A DNA stretch of 27,503 nucleotides from an archaeon. GTDB taxonomy: Archaea; EX4484-52; B79-G9. Where the stretch lies: positions 1-27,503 of the forward strand of contig WSZW01000013.1 in NCBI GenBank assembly GCA_013139905.1, read 5' to 3'. Each line of letters starts with the position of its first letter. Positions within the stretch are counted from its first letter, which is position 1. Below, one piece after another: positions 15,106 through 22,941 of this stretch. A program made the translations under genes and the position numbers. The notes under the pieces are model-generated. The model saw nothing but the letters and a program-made list of their open reading frames with translations. It did no database searches and was not told the DNA's origin.

Positions 15106-15666
15106 TCATGCACGTAACGTGAATGTCTCTATATCTTTGTGTACGGGTCCGCATGATGTTAGTGTACTTTGTTTAAGTTTGATTTCGTTCACGTTAATCG
15201 TTATTTTTTTAAGATTAACTACGCGTTTAAAAAATATTTGAAGTTCACGTTTATTACATATTGGCTTCACGCGTGCAATTGTTATGTGTGGTCTGAACTC
15301 ATATGTTTTTGTTTTATTTAAATTTGGTATGTTTGTAAGTTCACACATTTTATTATGTAGTTTTATTAGTTTCTTTAATGGTTGTATTCCAAGCCATATG
15401 ACGCTCGCATTCTTTTTTGATGGAAAAGCATTGATTTGTGTTGTATTTATTTTAAATGGTTTATGCGCACAAATGAGTTCCCGTAAAATCATACGCACGC
15501 TATTTAGTGTTGTTTCATTTAGTTCACCTAAATATTTCAATGTAACGTGTTCTTGGTTGGGCGTTGTAAGTGAAGTATCACCGGTTAATTTAGATAAGTT
15601 TTCTTGTATGTGTTTTATGTGTGTTTGTAATTCATCATTCAATTCTATTGATATAAAATATCTCAT
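15106..15666 (-). CDS. thpR: RNA 2',3'-cyclic phosphodiesterase (ThpR)
   Basis: This 186-residue protein of the 2H phosphoesterase family was formerly named 2'-5' RNA ligase. Both HxT motifs are present: His40 in EHVTLKYLGEL and His127 in RPHITIARV, each in a duplicated beta lobe. The family opens 2',3'-cyclic phosphates on RNA, possibly during tRNA splicing or repair. The N-terminus MRYFISIELNDELQ is typical and supports the ATG at 15666; GTGAT lies just upstream within a TCACGCGTGA palindrome (15671-15680). Length is normal. Confidence 0.93.
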   Translation of the reverse strand: MRYFISIELNDELQTHIKHIQENLSKLTGDTSLTTPNQEHVTLKYLGELNETTLNSVRMILRELICAHKPFKINTTQINAFPSKKNASVIWLGIQPLKKLIKLHNKMCELTNIPNLNKTKTYEFRPHITIARVKPICNKRELQIFFKRVVNLKKITINVNEIKLKQSTLTSCGPVHKDIETFTLRA

Positions 15667-15811
15667 ATAATCACGCGTGAAGTTAATATTGAATTAAGGT
15701 TTATTGGCGTTAAAAAAGCAAGATTTATAAATTAAAACGCAACAATAAACAACAATAATATATTTACGTGTATTTATATGTATTTTCACGTATAGTTAAC
15801 GGTTGGATATT
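15667..15811. promoter_or_regulatory. Divergent promoter region with inverted repeats
   Basis: The region separates thpR from the AAA+ ATPase gene. A symmetrical TTTATAAA (15723-15730) could act as TATA box in either direction. It lies inside an imperfect inverted repeat: GTTTATTGGCGTTAA (15699-15713) against TTAAAACGCAACAATAAAC (15732-15750). A second repeat, TACGTG (15765-15770) and CACGTA (15787-15792), brackets another TATA-like stretch. A 10-bp palindrome TCACGCGTGA abuts thpR. Regulator binding is inferred only. Confidence 0.4.
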
Positions 15812-16885
15812 ATGAATAAAAACAAAAAACAGTTATGGTTTAAAAAATATGGATGGGATACAAATCCATTTACATTAGAAATAAAACCAACACTTCTGGT
15901 TGGATATTCAAAAGAAATACAAATTCTTTTAAATAATTTAGATGAGCAACAAAAACATATATTACTTACAGGACCCACAGGGGCTGGAAAAACAACACTG
16001 CTTAAATGGATTTCATCTAAATATAATACACTTTACCTTCCAAAACCACCAAAAAAAGAAGAAGATTTAGTTTTAATTTTTAATGAGCGGGTATTAAACA
16101 AAACATTCTTTGAGCGCATAAAAAATACAATTCTAAAAGACAAAACAACAATATATAATCTTGCCGAAAAAACAAATAAAAAAATGAAAGGTCGACCATT
16201 TGTTGTATTAGTTGATGAGGCTCATGAAACTAAAACAGAAATTCTTGAATGGTTACGATCCATTATAGATCAAATAGAAGGAACTTCAATAGTTTTTGCA
16301 GGACTTCACACAATTAAAGAAACACACATGAATAAGTTAGAAACGCTTTCACAACGCATTGTTGCAGATATAGAACTTACCACCCTTTCTAAAGATGAAA
16401 CCGTCCAACTCATAAAAAAACGAATAGAATCTGTTGGTGGGAAATCAATAGAGCCATTTACTATGGATGCAATTAATGAAATATATAAACGAACCGGTGG
16501 GTTTCCGCGCGAAGTATTAAAGGGTTGCAATAATTTATTATTAAAAGCCAAAGAAAAAGATGCAGAGATAATAGATTCAACATATTTTGATAAAGAACCA
16601 AAAAAAGAAACAATTGAAGATATAAAAATCAATTTGAATGTTTTAACCGAAAAACAAAGATCAATTATGGATCTTATAAAAAAACACAATAACCTAACTC
16701 CAGCACAAATTGTTGACCTGATTGATTACAAAGTAGATTATAAAACAAAAGCACACGCATTACGGGCAATAAATAATATATTACGACGATTAGAGACCGC
16801 AAACATGGTTTTGCGTGAACGAAAAGGTAGAGCTTATACTTATATATTAACTCCTAAAATAAAAAGCATATTTGTAGAAGCGTAA
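15812..16885 (+). CDS. AAA+ ATPase with C-terminal winged helix
   Basis: The protein has 357 residues from ATG 15812 (a TTG at 15803 is in frame but less likely). Walker A is GPTGAGKT (54-61), Walker B VVLVDEAHE (131-139), a sensor 1 region reads IVFAGLHTIKE and a sensor 2 region FPREVLKGCNNLLL. The C-terminal 90 residues look like a winged helix (LTPAQIVDLIDYK, INNILRRLETANMVLRERKG). The layout is like Orc1/Cdc6 and ExeA-type ATPases, but the family-specific text of Orc1 is missing. The N-terminal WDTNPFTLEIKP is typical of an archaeal group of uncharacterised AAA+ proteins. The DUF92 gene follows after 16 bases, suggesting a two-gene operon. The role is unknown; DNA binding is likely. Confidence 0.82.
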   Translation: MNKNKKQLWFKKYGWDTNPFTLEIKPTLLVGYSKEIQILLNNLDEQQKHILLTGPTGAGKTTLLKWISSKYNTLYLPKPPKKEEDLVLIFNERVLNKTFFERIKNTILKDKTTIYNLAEKTNKKMKGRPFVVLVDEAHETKTEILEWLRSIIDQIEGTSIVFAGLHTIKETHMNKLETLSQRIVADIELTTLSKDETVQLIKKRIESVGGKSIEPFTMDAINEIYKRTGGFPREVLKGCNNLLLKAKEKDAEIIDSTYFDKEPKKETIEDIKINLNVLTEKQRSIMDLIKKHNNLTPAQIVDLIDYKVDYKTKAHALRAINNILRRLETANMVLRERKGRAYTYILTPKIKSIFVEA

Positions 16886-16901
16886 AAATTATGTGATATA
16901 T

Positions 16902-17588
16902 ATGTTTGTTTGGATATTGTATTTACTAGCACTTGGTTTAATTGTCGCATTACTTTTAATTTCACGTTCTTTTAATATAACCGCAATTGTGATGTCTATT
17001 GTTTTTGGTGTAATTATATATACCTTGCGCGGGTTTGTTTGGGTATTTGTTCTTTTTTTATTTTTAACCGTTTCTATTTATGCAACTTATTCTTTAAAGA
17101 AAAAAGATAAAAAAAAGCACGAAGTTCGTGAATTGGATAATGTAATTTCAAATGGTCTTGTTGCTTTTATGAGTGCGGTTTTTAATTTACCTGTAATGTA
17201 TTTGGGAAGCATTTCAGCAGCACTTGCAGATACATTAAGTTCTGAAATTGGCAGCCATTCAAATAAATCGCCACGATTAATAACGAATCTCAAAAAACAA
17301 GTACCTAAAGGAACAAATGGGGGTATTACTCAAGCAGGAATATTGGCTGCCATTGGCGGCGCGGGTTTAATAGCAATTATGTCTTATTTCTTTTCATCTG
17401 GTTTTTCTGTAGTTTTAAGCCCTACGCGTATGTTTTTTGCAGTATTTATCGCAGGAATTGCAGGTTCGTTGATAGATAGTGTTTTAGGTGCTCTTTTTGA
17501 AAATAAACATCAAATGAGCAATGGTTCTGTTAATTTTACATCCACCCTTCTTGCGGCAATAATTGCTAAAATAATAATACTTATATGA
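16902..17588 (+). CDS. DUF92 family integral membrane protein
   Basis: This 228-residue polytopic membrane protein has about five or six hydrophobic segments. The DUF92 signature is clear: ADTLSSEIGSHSNKSPRLIT, then VPKGTNGGITQAGILAAIGG. Plant VTE6, a phytyl-phosphate kinase of tocopherol synthesis, belongs to the same family. By analogy the archaeal protein might phosphorylate a polyprenyl phosphate in lipid metabolism, but this is not shown. ATG 16902 is preferred to GTG 16893 because the membrane segment starts at once (MFVWILYLLALGLIVALLL). It is close behind the AAA+ gene. Confidence 0.88.
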   Translation: MFVWILYLLALGLIVALLLISRSFNITAIVMSIVFGVIIYTLRGFVWVFVLFLFLTVSIYATYSLKKKDKKKHEVRELDNVISNGLVAFMSAVFNLPVMYLGSISAALADTLSSEIGSHSNKSPRLITNLKKQVPKGTNGGITQAGILAAIGGAGLIAIMSYFFSSGFSVVLSPTRMFFAVFIAGIAGSLIDSVLGALFENKHQMSNGSVNFTSTLLAAIIAKIIILI

Positions 17589-17661
17589 TACGATTTACAA
17601 AAAACATGAAATATATTTATTAATATTTCCCTCTAATAAGTACTTATTCAAGGTGATGTTA

Positions 17662-17928
17662 ATGGTAAAAGAAACAAAAATACGTGGGAAAGACCTTCGA
17701 GGAAAAACAATAATCAGTGACGAAACGGGAAGAAAGTTTGGTGTTGTCGGTGATGTTAGTTTCATAGCAGAAACAGGCGAATTAATGAATTTGATATTAG
17801 TTGAGCCAACAAAAGCAACAAGCGATATTCAATTACAAGCAGATGATATGGGTCGATTTTTAGTTCCATTTTCTTCAGTAAAATCCGTTGGTGATTTTGT
17901 AATTGTATCTGAAAAAGATATATTTTAA
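17662..17928 (+). CDS. PRC-barrel domain protein
   Basis: This is a stand-alone PRC-barrel of 88 residues. The pattern is DLRGKTIISDETGRKFGVVG for the first two strands, ETGELMNLILVEPT for the next, then GRFLVPFSSVKSVGDFVIVS. Small archaeal PRC-barrel proteins are common; roles in RNA metabolism or cell division have been proposed or shown for some (the CdpB group). This one cannot be assigned. The start is ATG 17662, with AGGTGAT at 17651-17657 as ribosome binding site; GTG 17653 and ATG 17656 lie inside that site. A TATA-like ATATATTTATTAA precedes it near 17610. It ends at a bidirectional terminator. Confidence 0.85.
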   Translation: MVKETKIRGKDLRGKTIISDETGRKFGVVGDVSFIAETGELMNLILVEPTKATSDIQLQADDMGRFLVPFSSVKSVGDFVIVSEKDIF

Positions 17929-17932
17929 TTCT

Positions 17933-17970
17933 TTAAAAAATACGGCCGTAACGGCCTTATTTTATTTTAT
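17933..17970. terminator. Bidirectional terminator between PRC-barrel and radA
   Basis: GGCCG (17944-17948) and CGGCC (17952-17956) form a hairpin with loop TAA, extended by AATA/TTATT around it. On the plus strand TTATTTTATTTTAT follows; on the minus strand the other side reads ATTTTTTAAAG. It therefore suits both the rightward PRC-barrel gene and the leftward radA gene, which converge here. Confidence 0.75.
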
Positions 17971-17988
17971 ATTCTAAAAATCTAGATT

Positions 17989-18930
17989 TTAATCTCTAAC
18001 GCCATCATTTACTATATTAAATACGGCTTCTCCATCCGGAAGGTTTGGTGAATCAACAAGTTTTGCTACCCGTTTACTGCCTTTACTTTTTCGAAGATAT
18101 ATTCTAAATGCAGATGCGTGATGCAATACATGACCCCCAACAGCTTCTGTCGGATCGCCAAAAAGCATATCTGGTTTAGACATTACCTGATTTGTGATAT
18201 AAACGCATAAATTATATGTGTCTGCGAGTTTTTGAAGTGTGTGTAAGTGTTTATTGAGTTTTTGTTGTCTGTTTGAAAGTGAACCACGCCCAACATAATC
18301 TGATCTGAAATGAGACATTAAAGAATCAACAACAAGAAGTCTTATGTTATTTTCTTTTATGATATCTTTTGCTTTTTCTGCCAAAAGTATCTGGTGATCT
18401 GAATTATATGCTTTACCAATAAATATTCTAGATAAAACATCTTTATAGTCCATTCCATGCGCTTCTGCCATTTGTTGTATTCTCTCAGGTCTAAATGTGT
18501 GTTCTGTATCTATGTATAATACTCCACCATCAAGTCCGCCTTCTTCAACCGGTCTTTGAACATTTACTGATAATTGGTGCGCGACTTGAGTTTTTGATGA
18601 TCCAAATGCTCCATAGCATTCTGTAATTGAGGATGTTTCAAAACCACCACCAAGAAGTTTATTTATTTCTTCACTTCCCGTGTTTATCTTGCCAATTAAG
18701 TCTCTTTTTTCTAAAGCTACAAGTCCGGTTTCAAAACCCATATCAAGAGCGCCACGAGCAGATGCAATCACTTTTTCAGCAGTTCCTGAACCAACTTCAG
18801 CAATTGCTGCTATTTCTGATGCACTCGCAGTTGCGATAGACATTAAGTCTGAAAAACCGGAATCAGCAAGTTTTTCTGCTGTTTTTGGTCCGACTCCCGG
18901 AAGATCTTCTATTGTAATTTCTTTTGTCAT
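17989..18930 (-). CDS. radA: RadA recombinase
   Basis: This 313-residue archaeal Rad51/RecA homologue performs strand exchange on RPA-coated single-stranded DNA. N-terminal helix-hairpin-helix repeats (LPGVGPKTAEKL) are followed by a polymerisation-like segment (GFETGLVALEKR) and the ATPase core. The core has VLYIDTEHTFRPERI, Walker B LLVVDSLMSHFRSDY, VYITNQVMSKPD and a C-terminal cap DSPNLPDGEAVF. The Walker A is GAFGSSKT (107-114): position 6 is Ser112, where GxxxxGK[ST] expects Gly, and the usual Glu after the first Gly is Ala. SD AGGTGA precedes ATG 18930. The RPA gene ends 16 bases upstream on the same strand, so the pair is probably one operon. Confidence 0.96.
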   Translation of the reverse strand: MTKEITIEDLPGVGPKTAEKLADSGFSDLMSIATASASEIAAIAEVGSGTAEKVIASARGALDMGFETGLVALEKRDLIGKINTGSEEINKLLGGGFETSSITECYGAFGSSKTQVAHQLSVNVQRPVEEGGLDGGVLYIDTEHTFRPERIQQMAEAHGMDYKDVLSRIFIGKAYNSDHQILLAEKAKDIIKENNIRLLVVDSLMSHFRSDYVGRGSLSNRQQKLNKHLHTLQKLADTYNLCVYITNQVMSKPDMLFGDPTEAVGGHVLHHASAFRIYLRKSKGSKRVAKLVDSPNLPDGEAVFNIVNDGVRD

Positions 18931-18946
18931 ATAATTTCACCTTTTA

Positions 18947-19960
18947 TTAAATTTCCGTTGTTTTGTTTTCATTCAACGCGCCCAAAAGGTTATTTATTTC
19001 ATTGACTAAGTCTAATTTTTTTACTTCTTTTACTAAAAATTCTAGTTCATCAGTCATTTTATTTTTTTTAATAATACCCTTAAAAGAATATTGATTACCA
19101 AGAACATTTATAGATGAAAAAAATCCACGTTCACCCATTTCTTTTATTTCTGTTTCTATTTTATCTACGTTTTTTTGAATAATGGTTTCTCCTGTATCTC
19201 TAAAAAATACCGCATTTATTGGTTTGTACCCATCATCAATAATAGCATTTATAACTAGAAGTTTTTCAGGTTCAACTGATCCATGAACTTCACAAGAGCC
19301 GGACTGTATCTTTTGTTTGCACGTAGGACAAAGATAATGTATTATAGTTCGCTCATATAGCCGTATGATGTGAGCTTTAATTTTGATAAAATCATTTTCA
19401 TTTATTTTGTCTAGTGTGGTGGTAGTATATCCGTTATTGTTGTTAGAATTATCTGTTTTTATGACTTCTATATCGACATTATCTACTTTACGTATATTTC
19501 CGTATTTGCTTAATCGAACTTCGGGATTATCGCGGTAATCTTTTTTTGTGTATGCTTGAAGAATTTCAAGAACATCACCAACATTTATTTTTGTGATAGC
19601 TTCTGTTTTTTCATTCCATAAAGATAATCTTATGGTGCCTGTTTCGTCACCAAGAAGGATATTTGCAACTTTACCGTCGCCATTTTTATTAGTAAATGTT
19701 TTTATTTCTGATTTAAATAAGACTTTTCCCATAAATTCGACTTTGTTCATATCAAAGACGATATTATTTATTTTAAGATTTTTGTCAGTTGGTTTTATGA
19801 GATCTATACCAAGTTCGCGACCAACAATATATATTGCACCAATTCTGGACACAAGCCCGGAATATTCGAGTTCTTTTTCTTTTATATTTTCTAAAATCTC
19901 TTTTTCATTTAATTTGCTTTCTTTTGATATTTTTGCAATCAGTTCGTTTTCGGTTGTCAT
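18947..19960 (-). CDS. rpa: Replication protein A-like ssDNA-binding protein
   Basis: This 337-residue protein has an N-terminal helical segment (about 1-60), then an OB-fold (FMGKVLFKSEIKTFTNKNGD, ILLGDETGTIRLSLWNEKT, INVGDVLEILQAYTKK). A second OB-fold is interrupted by a zinc ribbon with Cys211, Cys214, Cys223 and His226 (CPTCKQKIQSGSCEVHG). OB-folds plus a zinc ribbon match euryarchaeal RPA (COG1599). It coats single-stranded DNA in replication and repair and hands it to RadA, encoded directly downstream. An Asn-rich linker (about 170-180) separates the domains. ATG 19960 is chosen over 19966 because GATGAT lies just before it. Confidence 0.92.
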   Translation of the reverse strand: MTTENELIAKISKESKLNEKEILENIKEKELEYSGLVSRIGAIYIVGRELGIDLIKPTDKNLKINNIVFDMNKVEFMGKVLFKSEIKTFTNKNGDGKVANILLGDETGTIRLSLWNEKTEAITKINVGDVLEILQAYTKKDYRDNPEVRLSKYGNIRKVDNVDIEVIKTDNSNNNNGYTTTTLDKINENDFIKIKAHIIRLYERTIIHYLCPTCKQKIQSGSCEVHGSVEPEKLLVINAIIDDGYKPINAVFFRDTGETIIQKNVDKIETEIKEMGERGFFSSINVLGNQYSFKGIIKKNKMTDELEFLVKEVKKLDLVNEINNLLGALNENKTTEI

Positions 19961-20022
19961 AATCATCTTTTAGTATAACAACTTTTAAATCTAATTGTAG
20001 TTGCGTGCCGATAGAATCGTAT

Positions 20023-22794
20023 TTATCCGACATATCCAAATTCCTGTTTTGGTGGTTGTATTTGGGTATCTTCTATCTTCTTTTTGAATATTTCCAGTGC
20101 TTTTTTATCTACCGAACCCTTAACCTTTTCAAACGCAGCATTAAAATCTTTAAGGGTTACTTCTTTTGCATTCATATCAGCTCTAAGTGCATTAATGGCA
20201 GCTTCTCTGCATAGGGCTTCTATATCTGCTCCGACATAGTTTTCTGATTTTTTAGCTAAATCCAAAAGATGAATATCTTTAGATAATGGCATATTTTTTG
20301 TATGTATTTTAAATATCATTTTTTTAGTATCTAAATCAGGAACGGGAACATAAACATGTCTGTCGAAGCGTCCAGGACGCATCAGAGCAGGATCTATAAT
20401 GTCGGGTCTATTTGTAGCACCAATAATTATAACGCCCTCAAGACCTTCAAGACCGTCCATTTCAGTTAACATCTGTGTAACGACCTTATCAGTAACATCA
20501 TTTGTTGCGTGCCCTCGTTTAGGTGCAATAGAATCTATCTCGTCAAAAAATATAATGCATGGCGCTACTTGTTTTGCCTTTTTAAACATTTCACGTATAT
20601 GCTTTTCTGATTCTCCAACCCATTTGCTTAAAAGTTCCGGACCTTTAATAGATATGAAATTAGCATCACTTTCATTCGCAACGGCCTTTGCCAAAAGTGT
20701 TTTCCCGGTTCCGGGAACACCATAAAGAAGTATACCTTTTGGAGGTGTTATACCCATATTTGTAAATGCTTCAGGATGATTTAATGGCCATTCAACCATT
20801 TCTTTTAAGTATTGTTTGGCTTCATCAAGACCGCCAACCTGATCCCATTTAATGTTTGGGATATCAATAAGAACTTCTCTCATGGCGGAAGGTTCTACTT
20901 GCATAAGCGCGTTTTTGAAATCATCATCTCTTACTTCAAGTTTTTTAAGAACACTTGCAGGTATCGTATCATCTTTTAAATTTATATCCGGAAGTATTCG
21001 TCTAAGAACCGACATTGCGGCTTCTTTTGTAAGTGATGCCATGTCTGCTCCGACATAGCCGTGTGTTACGTTTGCAAGATGTTCTATCATCTGTTTTTTG
21101 AATTTATCATTTAATTCTATTTGTTCTTCGTGCGTTAATCCAAAAAACATTCTTTTTGCAATTTTATCATTTTCTGCTTGTTCTATATACTGTATGTATT
21201 CATTTTTGCGTTTTTTATCTATGTCAGATTCATCTATTAATTTCAAAATTTTTGTTTTTGTAATGTTAAGCATAATTTTATTTTCAGAAACCAAAAATAG
21301 GCTATTTTGTTTTACGATATTTACAAATTCTTTTCTTTTTGGATTATTCTCATCCAGATAATTAAATAATAATTTTTCCAAATCCTTTAATTTTGTAATT
21401 GTTTGTATTGTTTTTTTAAGCTCATCTGTATCACAAATTGCGCCAAATTTTTCCTTAAATTCTGAAAATGGTTTTTGAAGAATGAGTTTTTCTTCTTTTT
21501 TGAATAAAGAATCATAAAGCAATTTCATATTTTTTAAAAGAAGAATGTCTGCAATTTTTTTGTCAATATCATCATTATTTTTCAAATAATTTTTTACCGT
21601 TGCCCCGTCAAAAGATGGTTTTAATGGCATATTTCTCATATGAATTTGTAATACTTCGATTCTACCTTCTCTGTCAGGAACACCTATTTCAATTTCACGA
21701 TCAAATCTACCGCCTCGTCGAAGTGCAGGATCAAGGGCATTTTCTCTGTTTGTGGCTGCAAGAACAATAATTTGGCCTCTGCTTTTAAGACCATCCATCG
21801 ATGCTAAAAGCTGCGCCACCATCCGCCTTTCCACTTCGCCTTGAACGGTTTCTCTTTTAGGTGCGATTGCATCAATTTCATCTATAAATATAATTGTTGG
21901 TGCATTTTCTTCAGCTTGTTTGAATATATCTCTTATTTTTTTCTCACTTTCACCATACCATTTAGATGTGATTTCAGGTCCGTTAAGAGATATAAAATGG
22001 GCTCGCGATTCATTCGCAACCGCCTTTGCCAAAAGCGTTTTTCCGGTTCCGGGAGGTCCATATAATAAAACCCCTTTAGGTGGTTCTATTCCAAGACGTT
22101 CGAACAATTCCGGATGTTTTAGTGGAAGTTCAATCATTTCACGTACTTTTTTAACTTCTTCCTTCAAACCGCCAATATCTTCATAAGTAGTTACCGGGAG
22201 TGGAGTTTCTTCAACTTCTTTTATTTTCACGGCTTGCGGTAATACTTCAAATTCTGTTAAATCAGTTATTTTTACAATTCCTGATGGAATGGTTTTAATT
22301 ACACTAAACCGCATTTCGCCAAAACCCAAAGAAAATATATCTTCTATGTTCATATCAAAAAAACTATTTCTTGAACGTCTGGGCGTTGTAGGAACAATAA
22401 CATCACCCATAGCAGTAATTCTTCCAAGGAGGCTTTTTTTAATTTGAGCCCCGGGAACCTGTATTATAACACCTTGTTCTGCTGGCGCTATTGTGATTTT
22501 TTTAGCTTCTTTTAATTCTGCTTTTCTAATAGTTACTTTTTCACCAATAGATGTTTTTGCATTTCTTCGCATATACCCATCCATACGTATGATATCGCTT
22601 AATCCTGTATCTGACGGGTATGGTCTGATTGCAATAGAACCTGTTTTTCTTTTTCCCTCAATTTCAACAACATCGCCTTCACGAATACCTATTTCAGACA
22701 TAATAGCCGTATCAAACCTAACAATGCCGATACCGATATCTGACTGTGCATTGCTTGGAATTTCTCCGACTTTAAGATGTACTTCTTTTTTTAT
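20023..22794 (-). CDS. cdc48: Cdc48/VCP-like AAA+ ATPase
   Basis: This double AAA+ unfoldase has the standard N-domain, D1 and D2. In numbering from ATG 22701, D1 has GPPGTGKT (215-222) and IIFIDEIDAIAPKR; D2 has GVPGTGKT (661-668) and IIFFDEIDSIAPKR. The conserved N-domain start (EVHLKVGE, then SDIGIGIVRFD) lies upstream of that ATG in an open frame that contains no ATG, GTG, TTG or CTG before an upstream TAA. Initiation is therefore proposed at ATA 22794 (or ATT 22797), just after GTGGTGAT. Residues about 362-540 are a Lys/Asp/Leu-rich helical insertion between NMPL and LANVTHGYVGAD in D1, where most Cdc48 proteins have about ten residues. The function is ATP-driven unfolding, probably feeding the proteasome. 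Confidence 0.93.
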   Translation of the reverse strand: MKKEVHLKVGEIPSNAQSDIGIGIVRFDTAIMSEIGIREGDVVEIEGKRKTGSIAIRPYPSDTGLSDIIRMDGYMRRNAKTSIGEKVTIRKAELKEAKKITIAPAEQGVIIQVPGAQIKKSLLGRITAMGDVIVPTTPRRSRNSFFDMNIEDIFSLGFGEMRFSVIKTIPSGIVKITDLTEFEVLPQAVKIKEVEETPLPVTTYEDIGGLKEEVKKVREMIELPLKHPELFERLGIEPPKGVLLYGPPGTGKTLLAKAVANESRAHFISLNGPEITSKWYGESEKKIRDIFKQAEENAPTIIFIDEIDAIAPKRETVQGEVERRMVAQLLASMDGLKSRGQIIVLAATNRENALDPALRRGGRFDREIEIGVPDREGRIEVLQIHMRNMPLKPSFDGATVKNYLKNNDDIDKKIADILLLKNMKLLYDSLFKKEEKLILQKPFSEFKEKFGAICDTDELKKTIQTITKLKDLEKLLFNYLDENNPKRKEFVNIVKQNSLFLVSENKIMLNITKTKILKLIDESDIDKKRKNEYIQYIEQAENDKIAKRMFFGLTHEEQIELNDKFKKQMIEHLANVTHGYVGADMASLTKEAAMSVLRRILPDINLKDDTIPASVLKKLEVRDDDFKNALMQVEPSAMREVLIDIPNIKWDQVGGLDEAKQYLKEMVEWPLNHPEAFTNMGITPPKGILLYGVPGTGKTLLAKAVANESDANFISIKGPELLSKWVGESEKHIREMFKKAKQVAPCIIFFDEIDSIAPKRGHATNDVTDKVVTQMLTEMDGLEGLEGVIIIGATNRPDIIDPALMRPGRFDRHVYVPVPDLDTKKMIFKIHTKNMPLSKDIHLLDLAKKSENYVGADIEALCREAAINALRADMNAKEVTLKDFNAAFEKVKGSVDKKALEIFKKKIEDTQIQPPKQEFGYVG

Positions 22795-22797
22795 AAT

Positions 22798-22850
22798 ATC
22801 ACCACGGGATTAATTATGCTTCTATTTTGTTTTCAAGATATATATATAAA
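22798..22850 (-). promoter_or_regulatory. cdc48 promoter and ribosome binding site
   Basis: On the minus strand a TATA box TTTATATATA (22850-22841) is followed about 25 bases later by the expected transcription start near 22820. GTGGTGAT (22805-22798) comes next, a good match to the anti-SD. No ATG, GTG or TTG stands in the right frame after it; ATT and ATA are the next codons. Confidence 0.6.
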
Positions 22851-22941
22851 CTTGATAGACACATATTTGATTTAACAAATAATAATAAATATAAACCTGT
22901 ACGGTTATTCATTTAAGTAAATTCTTTGAAGTTGAAATATT

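Noticed and set aside
21084..21620. Intein in Cdc48
   Set aside because: The insert lacks Cys/Ser at its start, the His-Asn end and any block B histidine; it also sits outside the P-loop sites usually invaded.
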